Source: an uncultured Lachnospiraceae bacterium (GTDB taxonomy: Bacteria; Bacillota; Clostridia; Lachnospirales; Lachnospiraceae). Taken from it: a stretch of 12,878 bases of DNA. The translations under genes were made by a program, and so were the position numbers. The notes under the pieces are model-generated. The model saw only the letters and a program-made list of their open reading frames with translations. It did no database searches and was not told the origin of the DNA. Location of the stretch: the NCBI GenBank assembly GCA_910577105.1, contig CAJTMB010000049.1, positions 1-12,878 of the forward strand. The letters are read 5' to 3'. This document shows positions 6,640 through 12,878 of the stretch, piece after piece; the first letter of the stretch is position 1, and every line of letters starts with the position of its first letter.

Positions 6640-7632
6640 ATGGCAGTATTCAAAGATATTATTGGACAGGAACAGATAAAAAATCATTTACATAATGCAC
6701 TTTCCACTGGAAAAATCTCACATGCCTATATTATCAATGGGGAGCGATTTTCAGGAAAAGAGTTTATTGCAAAAACTTTTGCAATGGCATTGCAATGCGA
6801 ATCCGAAGGAAGGGAGCCTTGTCAGGAATGTCATTCCTGCAGACAGGCGTTGTCTGACAATCAGCCGGATATTATCCGTGTAACGCATGAAAAACCAGGT
6901 TCCATCGGAGTGGACGATATCCGTTCCCAAATTAACGGGGATATCGCCATAAAGCCCTATAGCAGCCGCTATAAGATATACATAATGAATGAAGCGGAAA
7001 AAATGACGGTACAGGCACAGAACGCATTGCTGAAAACATTGGAGGAACCGCCGGCTTATGCAGTGATTCTTCTGTTAACCACGAATGTCAATTCACTGCT
7101 CCAAACAATCTTAAGCAGGTGCGTTGTATTAAATATGAAGCCGGTATCGGATGAACTTGTTAAAAATTTTCTGATGACCCAGATGCAGGTGCCGGATTAT
7201 AAAGCTGAAGTTTGTGTAGCTTTTGCGAGAGGGAATATAGGAAAGGCCAAACTGCTGGCAGTCAGTGAGGATTTTGAAAAAGTCAAGGAAGAGGCGCTTT
7301 CCCTGTTAAAGTATGTTCATGAAATGGACATTACAGAAATGATTGCCGCAATTAAGAACATATCGGAATATAAGCTGGATGTGGGGGATTATCTGGATAT
7401 CCTGTCTATCTGGTATAGGGATGTTCTGTTATTTAAAGCGACGAGTGATGCCAACAGTCTGGTATTTAAAGAAGAAATAGGAAACATCAGAAAGGTGGCA
7501 GGCAGGACATCCTATGAAGGGATAGAGTCTGTGCTCCATGCGCTATCCAGGGCAAAAAGCAGATTGGAAGCCAATGTCAACTTTGAACTGACAATGGAAC
7601 TTCTTCTGTTGGAAATAAAGGAAAATGGTTAA
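6640..7632 (+). CDS. holB: DNA polymerase III subunit delta' (clamp loader)
   Basis: Delta' is a structural subunit of the clamp loader that places the sliding clamp on DNA during replication. The 330-residue product begins FKDIIGQEQIKNHL, typical of clamp-loader AAA+ subunits. It has ISHAYII before the nucleotide-binding loop, and a zinc-binding cysteine set at Cys53, Cys61, Cys64 and Cys67. EAEKMTVQAQNALLKTLEEPP is followed by the SRC motif at 159-161, which supplies an arginine finger to a neighbouring subunit. The P-loop GERFSGKE (34-41) ends in Glu rather than Ser/Thr, in line with delta' subunits that do not hydrolyse ATP. An AGGAGA ribosome site lies just upstream. Position between yaaR and ricT matches Bacillus. 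Confidence 0.93.
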   Translation: MAVFKDIIGQEQIKNHLHNALSTGKISHAYIINGERFSGKEFIAKTFAMALQCESEGREPCQECHSCRQALSDNQPDIIRVTHEKPGSIGVDDIRSQINGDIAIKPYSSRYKIYIMNEAEKMTVQAQNALLKTLEEPPAYAVILLLTTNVNSLLQTILSRCVVLNMKPVSDELVKNFLMTQMQVPDYKAEVCVAFARGNIGKAKLLAVSEDFEKVKEEALSLLKYVHEMDITEMIAAIKNISEYKLDVGDYLDILSIWYRDVLLFKATSDANSLVFKEEIGNIRKVAGRTSYEGIESVLHALSRAKSRLEANVNFELTMELLLLEIKENG

Positions 7633-7681
7633 TATAAAAAATAAAAAGAAAAGGCGTGAAGAGCCTGACGGAGGTTTATAG

Positions 7682-8989
7682 ATGATTAAGGTAATTGGTG
7701 TCAGATTTCGTACAGCGGGAAAAGTATATTTTTTTGACCCGTTGGATTTTCAGGTAGACAGGGGAGACCATGTGATTGTGGAGACTGCCCGTGGAATAGA
7801 ATACGGAACGGTTGTGTGTGCTCCCAGAGAGGTGGAAGATGACAAAGTTATTCAACCGCTTAAGCCGGTACTCAGAATCGCAAATGAAAAGGATAAGGAA
7901 CAGGAAGCTGCCAATAAGATAAAGGAAAAGGACGCATTCAAGATTTGTCTGGAGAAGATTCATAAACATGAATTGGATATGAAACTGATTGATGCAGAGT
8001 ATACATTTGATAATAACAAAGTATTGTTTTACTTTACCGCGGACGGAAGAATTGATTTTCGGGAGTTGGTTAAAGACTTGGCAAGCGTATTCAAGACAAG
8101 AATAGAATTGCGGCAGATTGGTGTGAGGGATGAAACAAAAATAGTGGGCGGCATCGGTACCTGCGGCAGACCGCTTTGCTGTCATACTCATCTTTCCGAA
8201 TTCATTCCGGTATCCATAAAAATGGCTAAGGAACAGAATTTATCTTTAAATCCTACTAAGATTTCCGGTGTGTGCGGCAGATTGATGTGCTGCCTGAAAC
8301 ATGAAGAAGATACTTATGAGGAGTTGAACCGCAGGCTGCCCGGGGTAGGGGATGCCGTAACTACGTCGGATGGACTGAAAGGAGAAGTTCAAAGCGTAAA
8401 TGTGCTGCGACAACGGGTAAAAGTAATTGTAGATGTGGATGACGAAAAAGAAATTCATGAATATAAAGTAGAGGATTTGCGCTTTAAAAGAAAACATACC
8501 AAAAAAGAGAGATTGGAACTGTCTCCAGAAGAACTTAAAGAATTGGAAAAATTGGAAGCAGAGGACCATGTAGAGGGTATGGAGGAGGACAAGCCCGCAA
8601 TCAGGGAAGAACGTGTTACACGGCGTGAAACGAAACAAGGAAGACCTGCGAAGCAGGAACGCAGCTATGACAGGCCGGGTGATAAAAACGGCAAAAGTGA
8701 GGAGCAGGAAGAGCAGCAGGATGCCAGAGGAAACAGACGAAGCAGGAGAGGAAAAAGAGAGAATTATCAAGGCAGGCAGGTTAAACAGGAAGAGAATATA
8801 CAGAAGCAAGCAGATGCTTCGGATGATGCTGTAAAAAGACAAAGGGATACCCGCCGCAGTGAGGATAAGCAGGGAGCAAGGCGTGGTGAACAAAGAGGTT
8901 CCAGAAACCGTAATAATTTCAAATATGGCAGAAGGGAAGGGAAAACAAATTTTGAAGGCAGTCAATCTGAAAGAAAAGGAACGTCTTGA
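7682..8989 (+). CDS. ricT: RicT/YaaT, PSP1-domain protein with a long charged tail
   Basis: In B. subtilis, RicT (YaaT) forms the Y-complex with RicA and RicF, which carries iron-sulfur clusters and helps RNase Y mature mRNAs; it also affects sporulation and competence. The core (residues 1 to about 271) is family-sized. It carries the two cysteine motifs CGRPLCC (Cys161, 166, 167) and CGRLMCC (Cys198, 203, 204). About 164 further residues follow (272-435), rich in Lys, Arg, Glu, Gln and Gly with few hydrophobic residues, and likely disordered. The tail contains many RR, GRR and RGxR pieces, which suggests RNA binding, but this is inference. GGAGG at 7670-7674 precedes the ATG by seven bases. 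The 3' end overlaps the start of the next gene by about 38 bases. Confidence 0.93.
   Translation: MIKVIGVRFRTAGKVYFFDPLDFQVDRGDHVIVETARGIEYGTVVCAPREVEDDKVIQPLKPVLRIANEKDKEQEAANKIKEKDAFKICLEKIHKHELDMKLIDAEYTFDNNKVLFYFTADGRIDFRELVKDLASVFKTRIELRQIGVRDETKIVGGIGTCGRPLCCHTHLSEFIPVSIKMAKEQNLSLNPTKISGVCGRLMCCLKHEEDTYEELNRRLPGVGDAVTTSDGLKGEVQSVNVLRQRVKVIVDVDDEKEIHEYKVEDLRFKRKHTKKERLELSPEELKELEKLEAEDHVEGMEEDKPAIREERVTRRETKQGRPAKQERSYDRPGDKNGKSEEQEEQQDARGNRRSRRGKRENYQGRQVKQEENIQKQADASDDAVKRQRDTRRSEDKQGARRGEQRGSRNRNNFKYGRREGKTNFEGSQSERKGTS
8931..8941 (+). promoter_or_regulatory. Ribosome binding site favouring a TTG start for the methyltransferase
   Basis: The purine run GAAGGGAAGGG lies inside the ricT coding sequence and ends ten bases before TTG 8952. 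No comparable site precedes the in-frame ATG at 8925, so this site decides in favour of the TTG. Confidence 0.5.
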
Positions 8990-9692
8990 CGAATTGCAGA
9001 GAAACGGCTATCGGATTATTCAGAATCCTGAAAAATTTTGTTTTGGAATGGATGCGGTTTTGTTGTCCGGGTTTGCCAAAGTTAAGCCCGGAGGAACTGT
9101 TCTGGATTTAGGTACAGGCACAGGGATTATTCCGATTCTTTTGGAGGCAAAGACCGGGGCAAATCATCTGACCGGGCTGGAGATACAGGAGGAAAGTGCG
9201 GATATGGCCAGAAGAAGTGTGGCTTTAAACGGGCTATCCGAAAAGATTGATATTATCACGGGAGATATCAAGGAAGCAGACGGTTTGTTTCCGTCTGCTT
9301 CTTTTGATGTCATTACCAGTAATCCGCCTTATATGATTGGGGAACATGGACTCAAAAATCCCGATGAGCCGAAGGCTATAGCCAGACATGAAGTACTCTG
9401 CACCTTAAAAGATGTGGTTTATCAGGCGGCAAAACTGTTAAAGCCGGGTGGTCATTTTTTTATGGTACACAGACCGTTTCGTCTTGCGGAAATTATTACT
9501 GTAATGTCAGGGTACGGACTCGAACCGAAACGGATGCAGTTTGTTTATCCTTTTGTGGATAAGGAGCCCAATATGGTGCTGATAGAAGGAGTGCGGGGAG
9601 GCAGACCGCGGATGACAGTAGAAAAGCCTCTGATAATTTACAGCGCTCCGGGAGTTTATATGCCGGAAATATATGAAATTTACGGATATTGA
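8952..9692 (+). CDS. tRNA1(Val) (adenine(37)-N6)-methyltransferase family (YabB/TrmN6-like)
   Basis: This is a SAM-dependent methyltransferase of 246 residues from the preferred start. The N-terminus ERLDELQRNGYRIIQNPEKFCFGMDAVLL is typical of the YabB/TrmN6 family. SAM motif I is DLGTGTG at 52-58, Glu77 likely binds the SAM ribose, and NPPY at 124-127 is the catalytic motif of N6-adenine methyltransferases. In E. coli the family modifies A37 of a valine tRNA. I take TTG 8952 as the start: it has a purine-rich site upstream and gives a protein that begins like, and is as long as, B. subtilis YabB (about 247). ATG 8925 would add nine residues but lacks a ribosome site. The gene overlaps ricT by 38 bases. 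The exact tRNA target is inferred. Confidence 0.88.
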   Translation: MKAVNLKEKERLDELQRNGYRIIQNPEKFCFGMDAVLLSGFAKVKPGGTVLDLGTGTGIIPILLEAKTGANHLTGLEIQEESADMARRSVALNGLSEKIDIITGDIKEADGLFPSASFDVITSNPPYMIGEHGLKNPDEPKAIARHEVLCTLKDVVYQAAKLLKPGGHFFMVHRPFRLAEIITVMSGYGLEPKRMQFVYPFVDKEPNMVLIEGVRGGRPRMTVEKPLIIYSAPGVYMPEIYEIYGY

Positions 9693-9695
9693 AAA

Positions 9696-9704
9696 AGGGA
9701 AGGA
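9696..9704 (+). promoter_or_regulatory. Ribosome binding site favouring a GTG start for rsmI
   Basis: AGGGAAGGA lies just past the methyltransferase stop (9690-9692) and seven bases before GTG 9712. This spacing is ideal for the GTG. It is too far, at 13 bases, from ATG 9718, and it lies downstream of ATG 9673. Confidence 0.55.
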
Positions 9705-9711
9705 AAAAATT

Positions 9712-10557
9712 GTGGGAATGCTTTATCTATGTGCCACACCAATAGGAAATTTGCAGGACATGACGCCACGTGTCGTTGAAACATTGAAGCAGGTGGATTT
9801 GATAGCGGCGGAGGACACCCGGAACAGTATTCGTCTTCTGTCAGCATTTGATATTCACACGCCGATGACAAGCTATCATGAATATAACAAGGTGGAAAAG
9901 GCAGAGTATCTTATTGCGCAGATGCAGGCGGGAAAAAGTATTGCGCTGATTACGGACGCCGGTACCCCGGCTATTTCTGACCCGGGAGAGGTACTTGTGC
10001 GCATGTGCCATGAGGCGGGGATTGCAGTCACCAGTCTGCCCGGACCGGCTGCCTGTATAACGGCGCTGACATTGTCAGGGCTTTCCACAAGGCGTTTTTG
10101 TTTTGAAGGCTTTCTTCCCCCGGAAAAACGGGAACGGAGGGAGATATTGGAGGAGCTGGCTAATGAAACAAGGACCATTGTTCTTTACGAAGCGCCGCAT
10201 CATCTTGTAAAGACATTAAGGGAGTTATCGGAAACGCTGGGTGATAGGAATATAACTCTTTGCAGGGAATTAACCAAAAAATTTGAAACGGTGCTTCCGA
10301 CCACTATAAATAGAGCCTTGGAAAAATATGAGGAAGAAGAGCCAAGAGGGGAATATGTGCTCGTGCTTGCCGGAAAAAGCAGGGAATCAAAAAAGCAGGA
10401 AGCGATTGCTGCGTGGAAGGGCATGAGCATCGAAGAACATATGGCATTTTATGAGAAGGACGGTATGGATTCCAAAACGGCAATGAAACAGGTTGCAAAA
10501 GACAGAGGTGTGGGAAAACGGGAGATTTATCAGTATCTTCATGTAGGTGGAGTTTGA
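9712..10557 (+). CDS. rsmI: 16S rRNA (cytidine(1402)-2'-O)-methyltransferase RsmI
   Basis: RsmI methylates the ribose of C1402 in the decoding centre of 16S rRNA, using SAM. It belongs to the tetrapyrrole methylase fold. The 281-residue product shows the family motifs in order: LYLCATPIGNL (4-14), LIAAEDTR (30-37), TDAGTPAISDPG (81-92), LPGPAA (109-114) and FEGFLPP (131-137). Length matches E. coli RsmI (286). GTG 9712 is preferred on ribosome-site spacing. ATG 9673 would overlap the upstream gene by 20 bases and add 13 residues. ATG 9718 would remove two. It follows yabB as in Bacillus, where yazA lies between them and is absent here. Its stop is one base before the next ATG. Confidence 0.94.
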   Translation: MGMLYLCATPIGNLQDMTPRVVETLKQVDLIAAEDTRNSIRLLSAFDIHTPMTSYHEYNKVEKAEYLIAQMQAGKSIALITDAGTPAISDPGEVLVRMCHEAGIAVTSLPGPAACITALTLSGLSTRRFCFEGFLPPEKRERREILEELANETRTIVLYEAPHHLVKTLRELSETLGDRNITLCRELTKKFETVLPTTINRALEKYEEEEPRGEYVLVLAGKSRESKKQEAIAAWKGMSIEEHMAFYEKDGMDSKTAMKQVAKDRGVGKREIYQYLHVGGV

Positions 10558-10558
10558 A

Positions 10559-11326
10559 ATGATTCAAAAGGCAGCAGATACAAAAGAGGCATCGCATTTA
10601 TTTCATAACTGGGAGGAAACCTTGATTTGGTCCTGCCTGCAGGGAGTCATGGGGGATATTTTTGTGGATTGTGCAGGGCCGGCTCAATCGGCTATGGCAA
10701 TGCTTGGAGATTTTGTTTTTTTGGCAGGAAAACCAAACAGGGAATTAGCAATGTATAAACCTGAGTGGTGTAAGCAGGATTTTATGATTATGGTACCGCA
10801 AAGCACGGACTGGGGAAATATGATTGAGCAGTGTTACGGAAAGAAAGCCAAAAAGGTGACAAGGTATGCCATAAAAAAGGAACCTCATATATTTGACAGG
10901 GAAAAGCTCTTGCGGGCGGCAGAGTCACTGCCGGAAGATTATGAGTGGAGCCTGATAGACGAGGATATTTATGGTATCTGCAAAACGACGGACTGGTGCA
11001 GGGATTTGGTATCACAGTATAAAGATTATGACACCTATTGCAGGCTGGGACTGGGAGTCGTCATTTTGAAGGATGGTGAAGTGGTTGCAGGCGCTTCCTC
11101 CTATTCCAGATATGAGGAAGGAATAGAAATAGAAATTGACACAAAAGAGCCGTATAGGCGGAAAGGACTGGCTTACGCCTGCGGTGCAAGACTTTTGTTG
11201 GAATGTCTTGACAGGAATCTGTATCCGAGCTGGGACGCACAAAACCTATGGTCCGTGGCATTAGCAGAAAAATTGGGGTATCATTACAGCCATGCTTATA
11301 CTGCATATGAGATTTGGGGCTATTGA
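10559..11326 (+). CDS. GNAT-family N-acetyltransferase
   Basis: This 255-residue protein has a GNAT acetyltransferase domain in its C-terminal half. IEIEIDTKEPYRRKGLA forms motif A, with the acetyl-CoA loop RRKGLA at 200-205. It is followed by a helix and a NLWSVALAEKLGY ending typical of the fold. The N-terminal half (MGDIFVDCAGPAQSAMAMLGDFVFLAG) looks like the first lobe of a two-lobed GNAT subgroup found in Firmicutes. The acceptor substrate is unknown. GTG 10547 is in frame, but GGTGGAG at 10546-10552 is better read as the ribosome site for ATG 10559. The site lies inside rsmI, so translation is probably coupled to rsmI. Confidence 0.85.
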   Translation: MIQKAADTKEASHLFHNWEETLIWSCLQGVMGDIFVDCAGPAQSAMAMLGDFVFLAGKPNRELAMYKPEWCKQDFMIMVPQSTDWGNMIEQCYGKKAKKVTRYAIKKEPHIFDREKLLRAAESLPEDYEWSLIDEDIYGICKTTDWCRDLVSQYKDYDTYCRLGLGVVILKDGEVVAGASSYSRYEEGIEIEIDTKEPYRRKGLAYACGARLLLECLDRNLYPSWDAQNLWSVALAEKLGYHYSHAYTAYEIWGY

Positions 11327-11347
11327 GAAAGGGGGTATAGGAAAGTC

Positions 11348-11956
11348 ATGACACGTGTTTACTTTGTACGGCATGCAGAGCCAAATTATAATAATCATGA
11401 TGACTATGCCAGAGAGTTGTCGGCAAAAGGACTGGATGACAGAAAGCTGGTAACATCATTTCTGGAAGAAAAATCTATTGATGTTGTGTTTTCAAGTCCA
11501 TTTAAAAGAGCTGTAGATACGGTTAAGGATTTTGCTGATATCTATGGATATGATGTAAAAATAAAAGAAGAATTTCGCGAACGGAAAGTAGATAATTTTT
11601 GGATAGATAATTTTCATGAATTTTCCAAAAAGCAATGGGAGGATTTTAATTATAAACTTTCAGACGGAGAATCACTGCGTCAAGTCCAGGAAAGAAATAT
11701 TGCCGCATTAAAAGAAGTTGTACGGGAGTATCAGGATAAAGGGATTGTAATCGGTTCCCACGGAACCGCATTAAGTACAGTCATTCATTATTTTGTGCCC
11801 GAATTTTCTTTTTTGCAGTTTGAAATGATTCGCACATGGATGCCTTGGATAGTTTATTTTGCTTTTGCGGGGGAGGTTTGCAAGGAGATTACATCGTATA
11901 ATCTCTTTAGTGGTAAGGAAATGAAATGGCAGATTGGGAGAGGGGAAGAAGAATAA
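11348..11956 (+). CDS. Histidine phosphatase family protein (phosphoglycerate mutase-like)
   Basis: This 202-residue member of the histidine phosphatase superfamily has the phospho-accepting motif VRHAEPN, with Arg8 and His9. Arg54 in SSPFKRA and Glu78 in FRERKVD fit the active site, and the second catalytic histidine is His138 in IGSHGTALS. Such proteins remove phosphate from small molecules or interconvert phosphoglycerates. The short length and lack of mutase-specific features favour a phosphatase, with substrate unknown. AGGA at 11339-11342 lies five bases before the ATG. The product looks complete at its C-terminus. Its TAA is followed directly by the ATG of the nitrilase remnant. Confidence 0.88.
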   Translation: MTRVYFVRHAEPNYNNHDDYARELSAKGLDDRKLVTSFLEEKSIDVVFSSPFKRAVDTVKDFADIYGYDVKIKEEFRERKVDNFWIDNFHEFSKKQWEDFNYKLSDGESLRQVQERNIAALKEVVREYQDKGIVIGSHGTALSTVIHYFVPEFSFLQFEMIRTWMPWIVYFAFAGEVCKEITSYNLFSGKEMKWQIGRGEEE

Positions 11957-12283
11957 ATGGTAAGGATAATGGCATTGGATAACCCGGTGCTTTTGGTAAA
12001 TTTAATTGGAACAGGAATGTACCATGATTTACAATATGAGCAATGGACGGCCCTGGCGAGGGCGAGAGCAATTGAAAATGAAGTGCATGTCATAGGCTGC
12101 TCCCATTACATTGGAGAGATTCCCATCGCGTATGCATTCTCTCCTCAGGGGCAAATTGTTATTCGGGAAAAAAATCGTTATGGAATCATCGGTTTTGATA
12201 TTGAATTAGCGGAAAGCAAAGAGAAAAAAACAGGGTATTTGAATGACCGGGTTGCCGGTTGCTTTGGAAGATTGTGTGAATAA
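11957..12283 (+). CDS. Truncated nitrilase/carbon-nitrogen hydrolase, C-terminal remnant
   Basis: These 108 residues resemble only the C-terminal part of nitrilase-superfamily amidases, which are usually about 260-300 residues. MALDNPVLLVNLIGTG fits the segment just after the catalytic cysteine. WTALARARAIENEVHVIGCSH fits the conserved ARAIEN helix and strand, and AFSPQGQIVIRE fits the final strands. The Glu, Lys and Cys catalytic residues lie in the missing N-terminal part, so it cannot be an active amidase. It is open and has a possible ribosome site (GAGGGG, 11940-11945), so it may be translated. Its ATG abuts the phosphatase TAA and lies in the same frame. It is most likely a pseudogene left by a deletion. 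Confidence 0.6.
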   Translation: MVRIMALDNPVLLVNLIGTGMYHDLQYEQWTALARARAIENEVHVIGCSHYIGEIPIAYAFSPQGQIVIREKNRYGIIGFDIELAESKEKKTGYLNDRVAGCFGRLCE

Positions 12284-12331
12284 AATACGGATTATGCTTT
12301 CAAAGTATTTTATAAAGAGGACTGCATTTTA

Positions 12332-12808
12332 ATGAGAAGAAAAGACAGGGAAGTAACGGACAAAAGAGAAATAGAAGAGATTATTCAAAAGTGCAAGGTA
12401 TGCCATATAGCGATGTGTGATGATGGAATGCCCTATCTGGTTCCATTAAGCTTTGGTTACCGTTTTACCGAAGATGACAGCCTGGAGTTGTATTTCCACA
12501 GCGCTATGTATGGAAAGAAGCTGGATATTCTCAGGAAGAACAATAAGGTTTGTTTTGAGATAAGCTGTGTGGGGGAAACCGTTGTTTCGGAACAAGTTTG
12601 CCGTTCGGGGTGTGCTTATGCCAGTGTGATAGGTTATGGTAAAGTGACTTTTCTGGAGCATAATTTGGACAAGTGCAATGGTCTGTCTTTCCTGTTCGCA
12701 CACCAGACAGGGAAGGAAGTGACATTCGAAAGCAAACAGGCAGATTCAGTCTGTGTCTTCAAACTTGTATCCAAAGAATACACAGGAAAAAGACGAATAA
12801 CAGCTTAA
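12332..12808 (+). CDS. Pyridoxamine 5'-phosphate oxidase-family flavoprotein, NimA-like
   Basis: This 158-residue split-barrel flavoprotein matches the small NimA-like group within the pyridoxamine phosphate oxidase superfamily. Supporting features are MRRKDREVTDKREIEEIIQKCKVCHIAMCDDGMPYLVPLSFGY at the start, LYFHSAMYGKKLDILRKNNKVCFEI in the middle and the FMN-binding fold pattern throughout. Members bind FMN. Some act as nitroimidazole reductases linked to drug resistance, but most chromosomal copies in gut anaerobes have no proven role, so resistance should not be assumed. AGAGG at 12316-12320 lies 11 bases before ATG, a long spacing. It is separated from the upstream remnant by 48 bases and may have its own promoter, though I see no convincing one. 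Confidence 0.85.
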   Translation: MRRKDREVTDKREIEEIIQKCKVCHIAMCDDGMPYLVPLSFGYRFTEDDSLELYFHSAMYGKKLDILRKNNKVCFEISCVGETVVSEQVCRSGCAYASVIGYGKVTFLEHNLDKCNGLSFLFAHQTGKEVTFESKQADSVCVFKLVSKEYTGKRRITA

Positions 12809-12822
12809 CAATTTTTGCGTTT

Positions 12823-12878
12823 CTCCGGGACTATCCCAAAGTTTGTGTAAACCTCCAAACTGATGTAAGATAAGATTA
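12823..12878. mobile_element. Possible terminal end of an IS256-like (mutator-type) insertion sequence
   Basis: From about 12827 the sequence reads GGGACTATCCCAAAGTTTG and continues with TGTAAAC. It resembles, from memory, the terminal inverted repeats of mutator-type elements in Firmicutes, which often read GGGACTGTCCC followed by TTTGTGTAAA. It also contains AGTTTG and CAAACT as an inverted pair. No transposase is visible because the window ends 50 bases later, so neither the family nor the boundary can be confirmed. Confidence 0.4.

Noticed and set aside
7652..7666. Small hairpin AGGC-GTGAAGA-GCCT between holB and ricT
   Set aside because: A four-pair stem without a T-run is neither a terminator nor a supported regulatory site.
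8246..8965. Long open frame of 239 codons on the minus strand, opposite ricT
   Set aside because: It lies entirely opposite the strongly supported ricT frame and encodes a hydrophobic Phe/Leu-rich sequence, which is what the antisense of a Lys/Glu-rich gene gives. No ribosome site or family match seen.
11348..12283. Phosphatase-nitrilase fusion by stop-codon readthrough
   Set aside because: The frames are continuous across one TAA, but nothing near the stop suggests readthrough, and each part has its own ribosome site.

Overview
The window looks like a chromosomal segment of a low-GC Clostridia bacterium, most likely a Lachnospiraceae-type Firmicute. This is inferred from gene content and order: the segment runs lysine/arginine/ornithine decarboxylase-like gene, nucleotide kinase, yaaR-like, holB, ricT (yaaT), trmN-like (yabB), rsmI. 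That matches the Bacillus subtilis order yaaO-tmk-yaaQ-yaaR-holB-yaaT-yabA-yabB-yazA-rsmI with yaaQ, yabA and yazA absent. The tRNA genes have no encoded CCA. All genes are on the + strand.

Layout: (1) 1-146, the 3' part of a tRNA-Phe gene and a complete tRNA-Lys gene, followed by a short A/T-flanked hairpin that may terminate transcription. (2) 192-3869, a likely promoter, a membrane-anchored L,D-transpeptidase, an HD-domain phosphohydrolase and a fold-type I PLP decarboxylase. The last two genes are 2 bases apart. (3) 3864-4065, a 202-base intergenic block. It holds two near-identical 66-base palindromic repeats (2 differences) flanking two smaller perfect hairpins. The first repeat supplies the stop codon of the decarboxylase gene. 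(4) 4142-11326, a tightly packed set: pyruvate kinase, an atypical guanylate-kinase-like protein, YaaR/DUF327, DNA polymerase III delta', RicT with a long charged tail, tRNA1(Val) adenine methyltransferase, RsmI and a GNAT acetyltransferase. Several genes overlap or nearly touch, and two probably use non-ATG starts (TTG and GTG). (5) 11348-12808, accessory genes: a histidine phosphatase, a 5'-truncated nitrilase-family remnant and a NimA-like flavoprotein. (6) 12823-12878, a sequence resembling the terminal repeat of a mutator-type (IS256-like) insertion sequence, running off the window.

Most of this is conserved housekeeping: cell-wall cross-linking, glycolysis, clamp loading, mRNA maturation and RNA methylation. 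I see no defence, CRISPR, secretion or biosynthetic system. The items most worth a second look are the palindromic repeat block, the unusual kinase in the position of tmk, the approximately 164-residue disordered tail on RicT, and the nitrilase fragment that lacks its catalytic residues.
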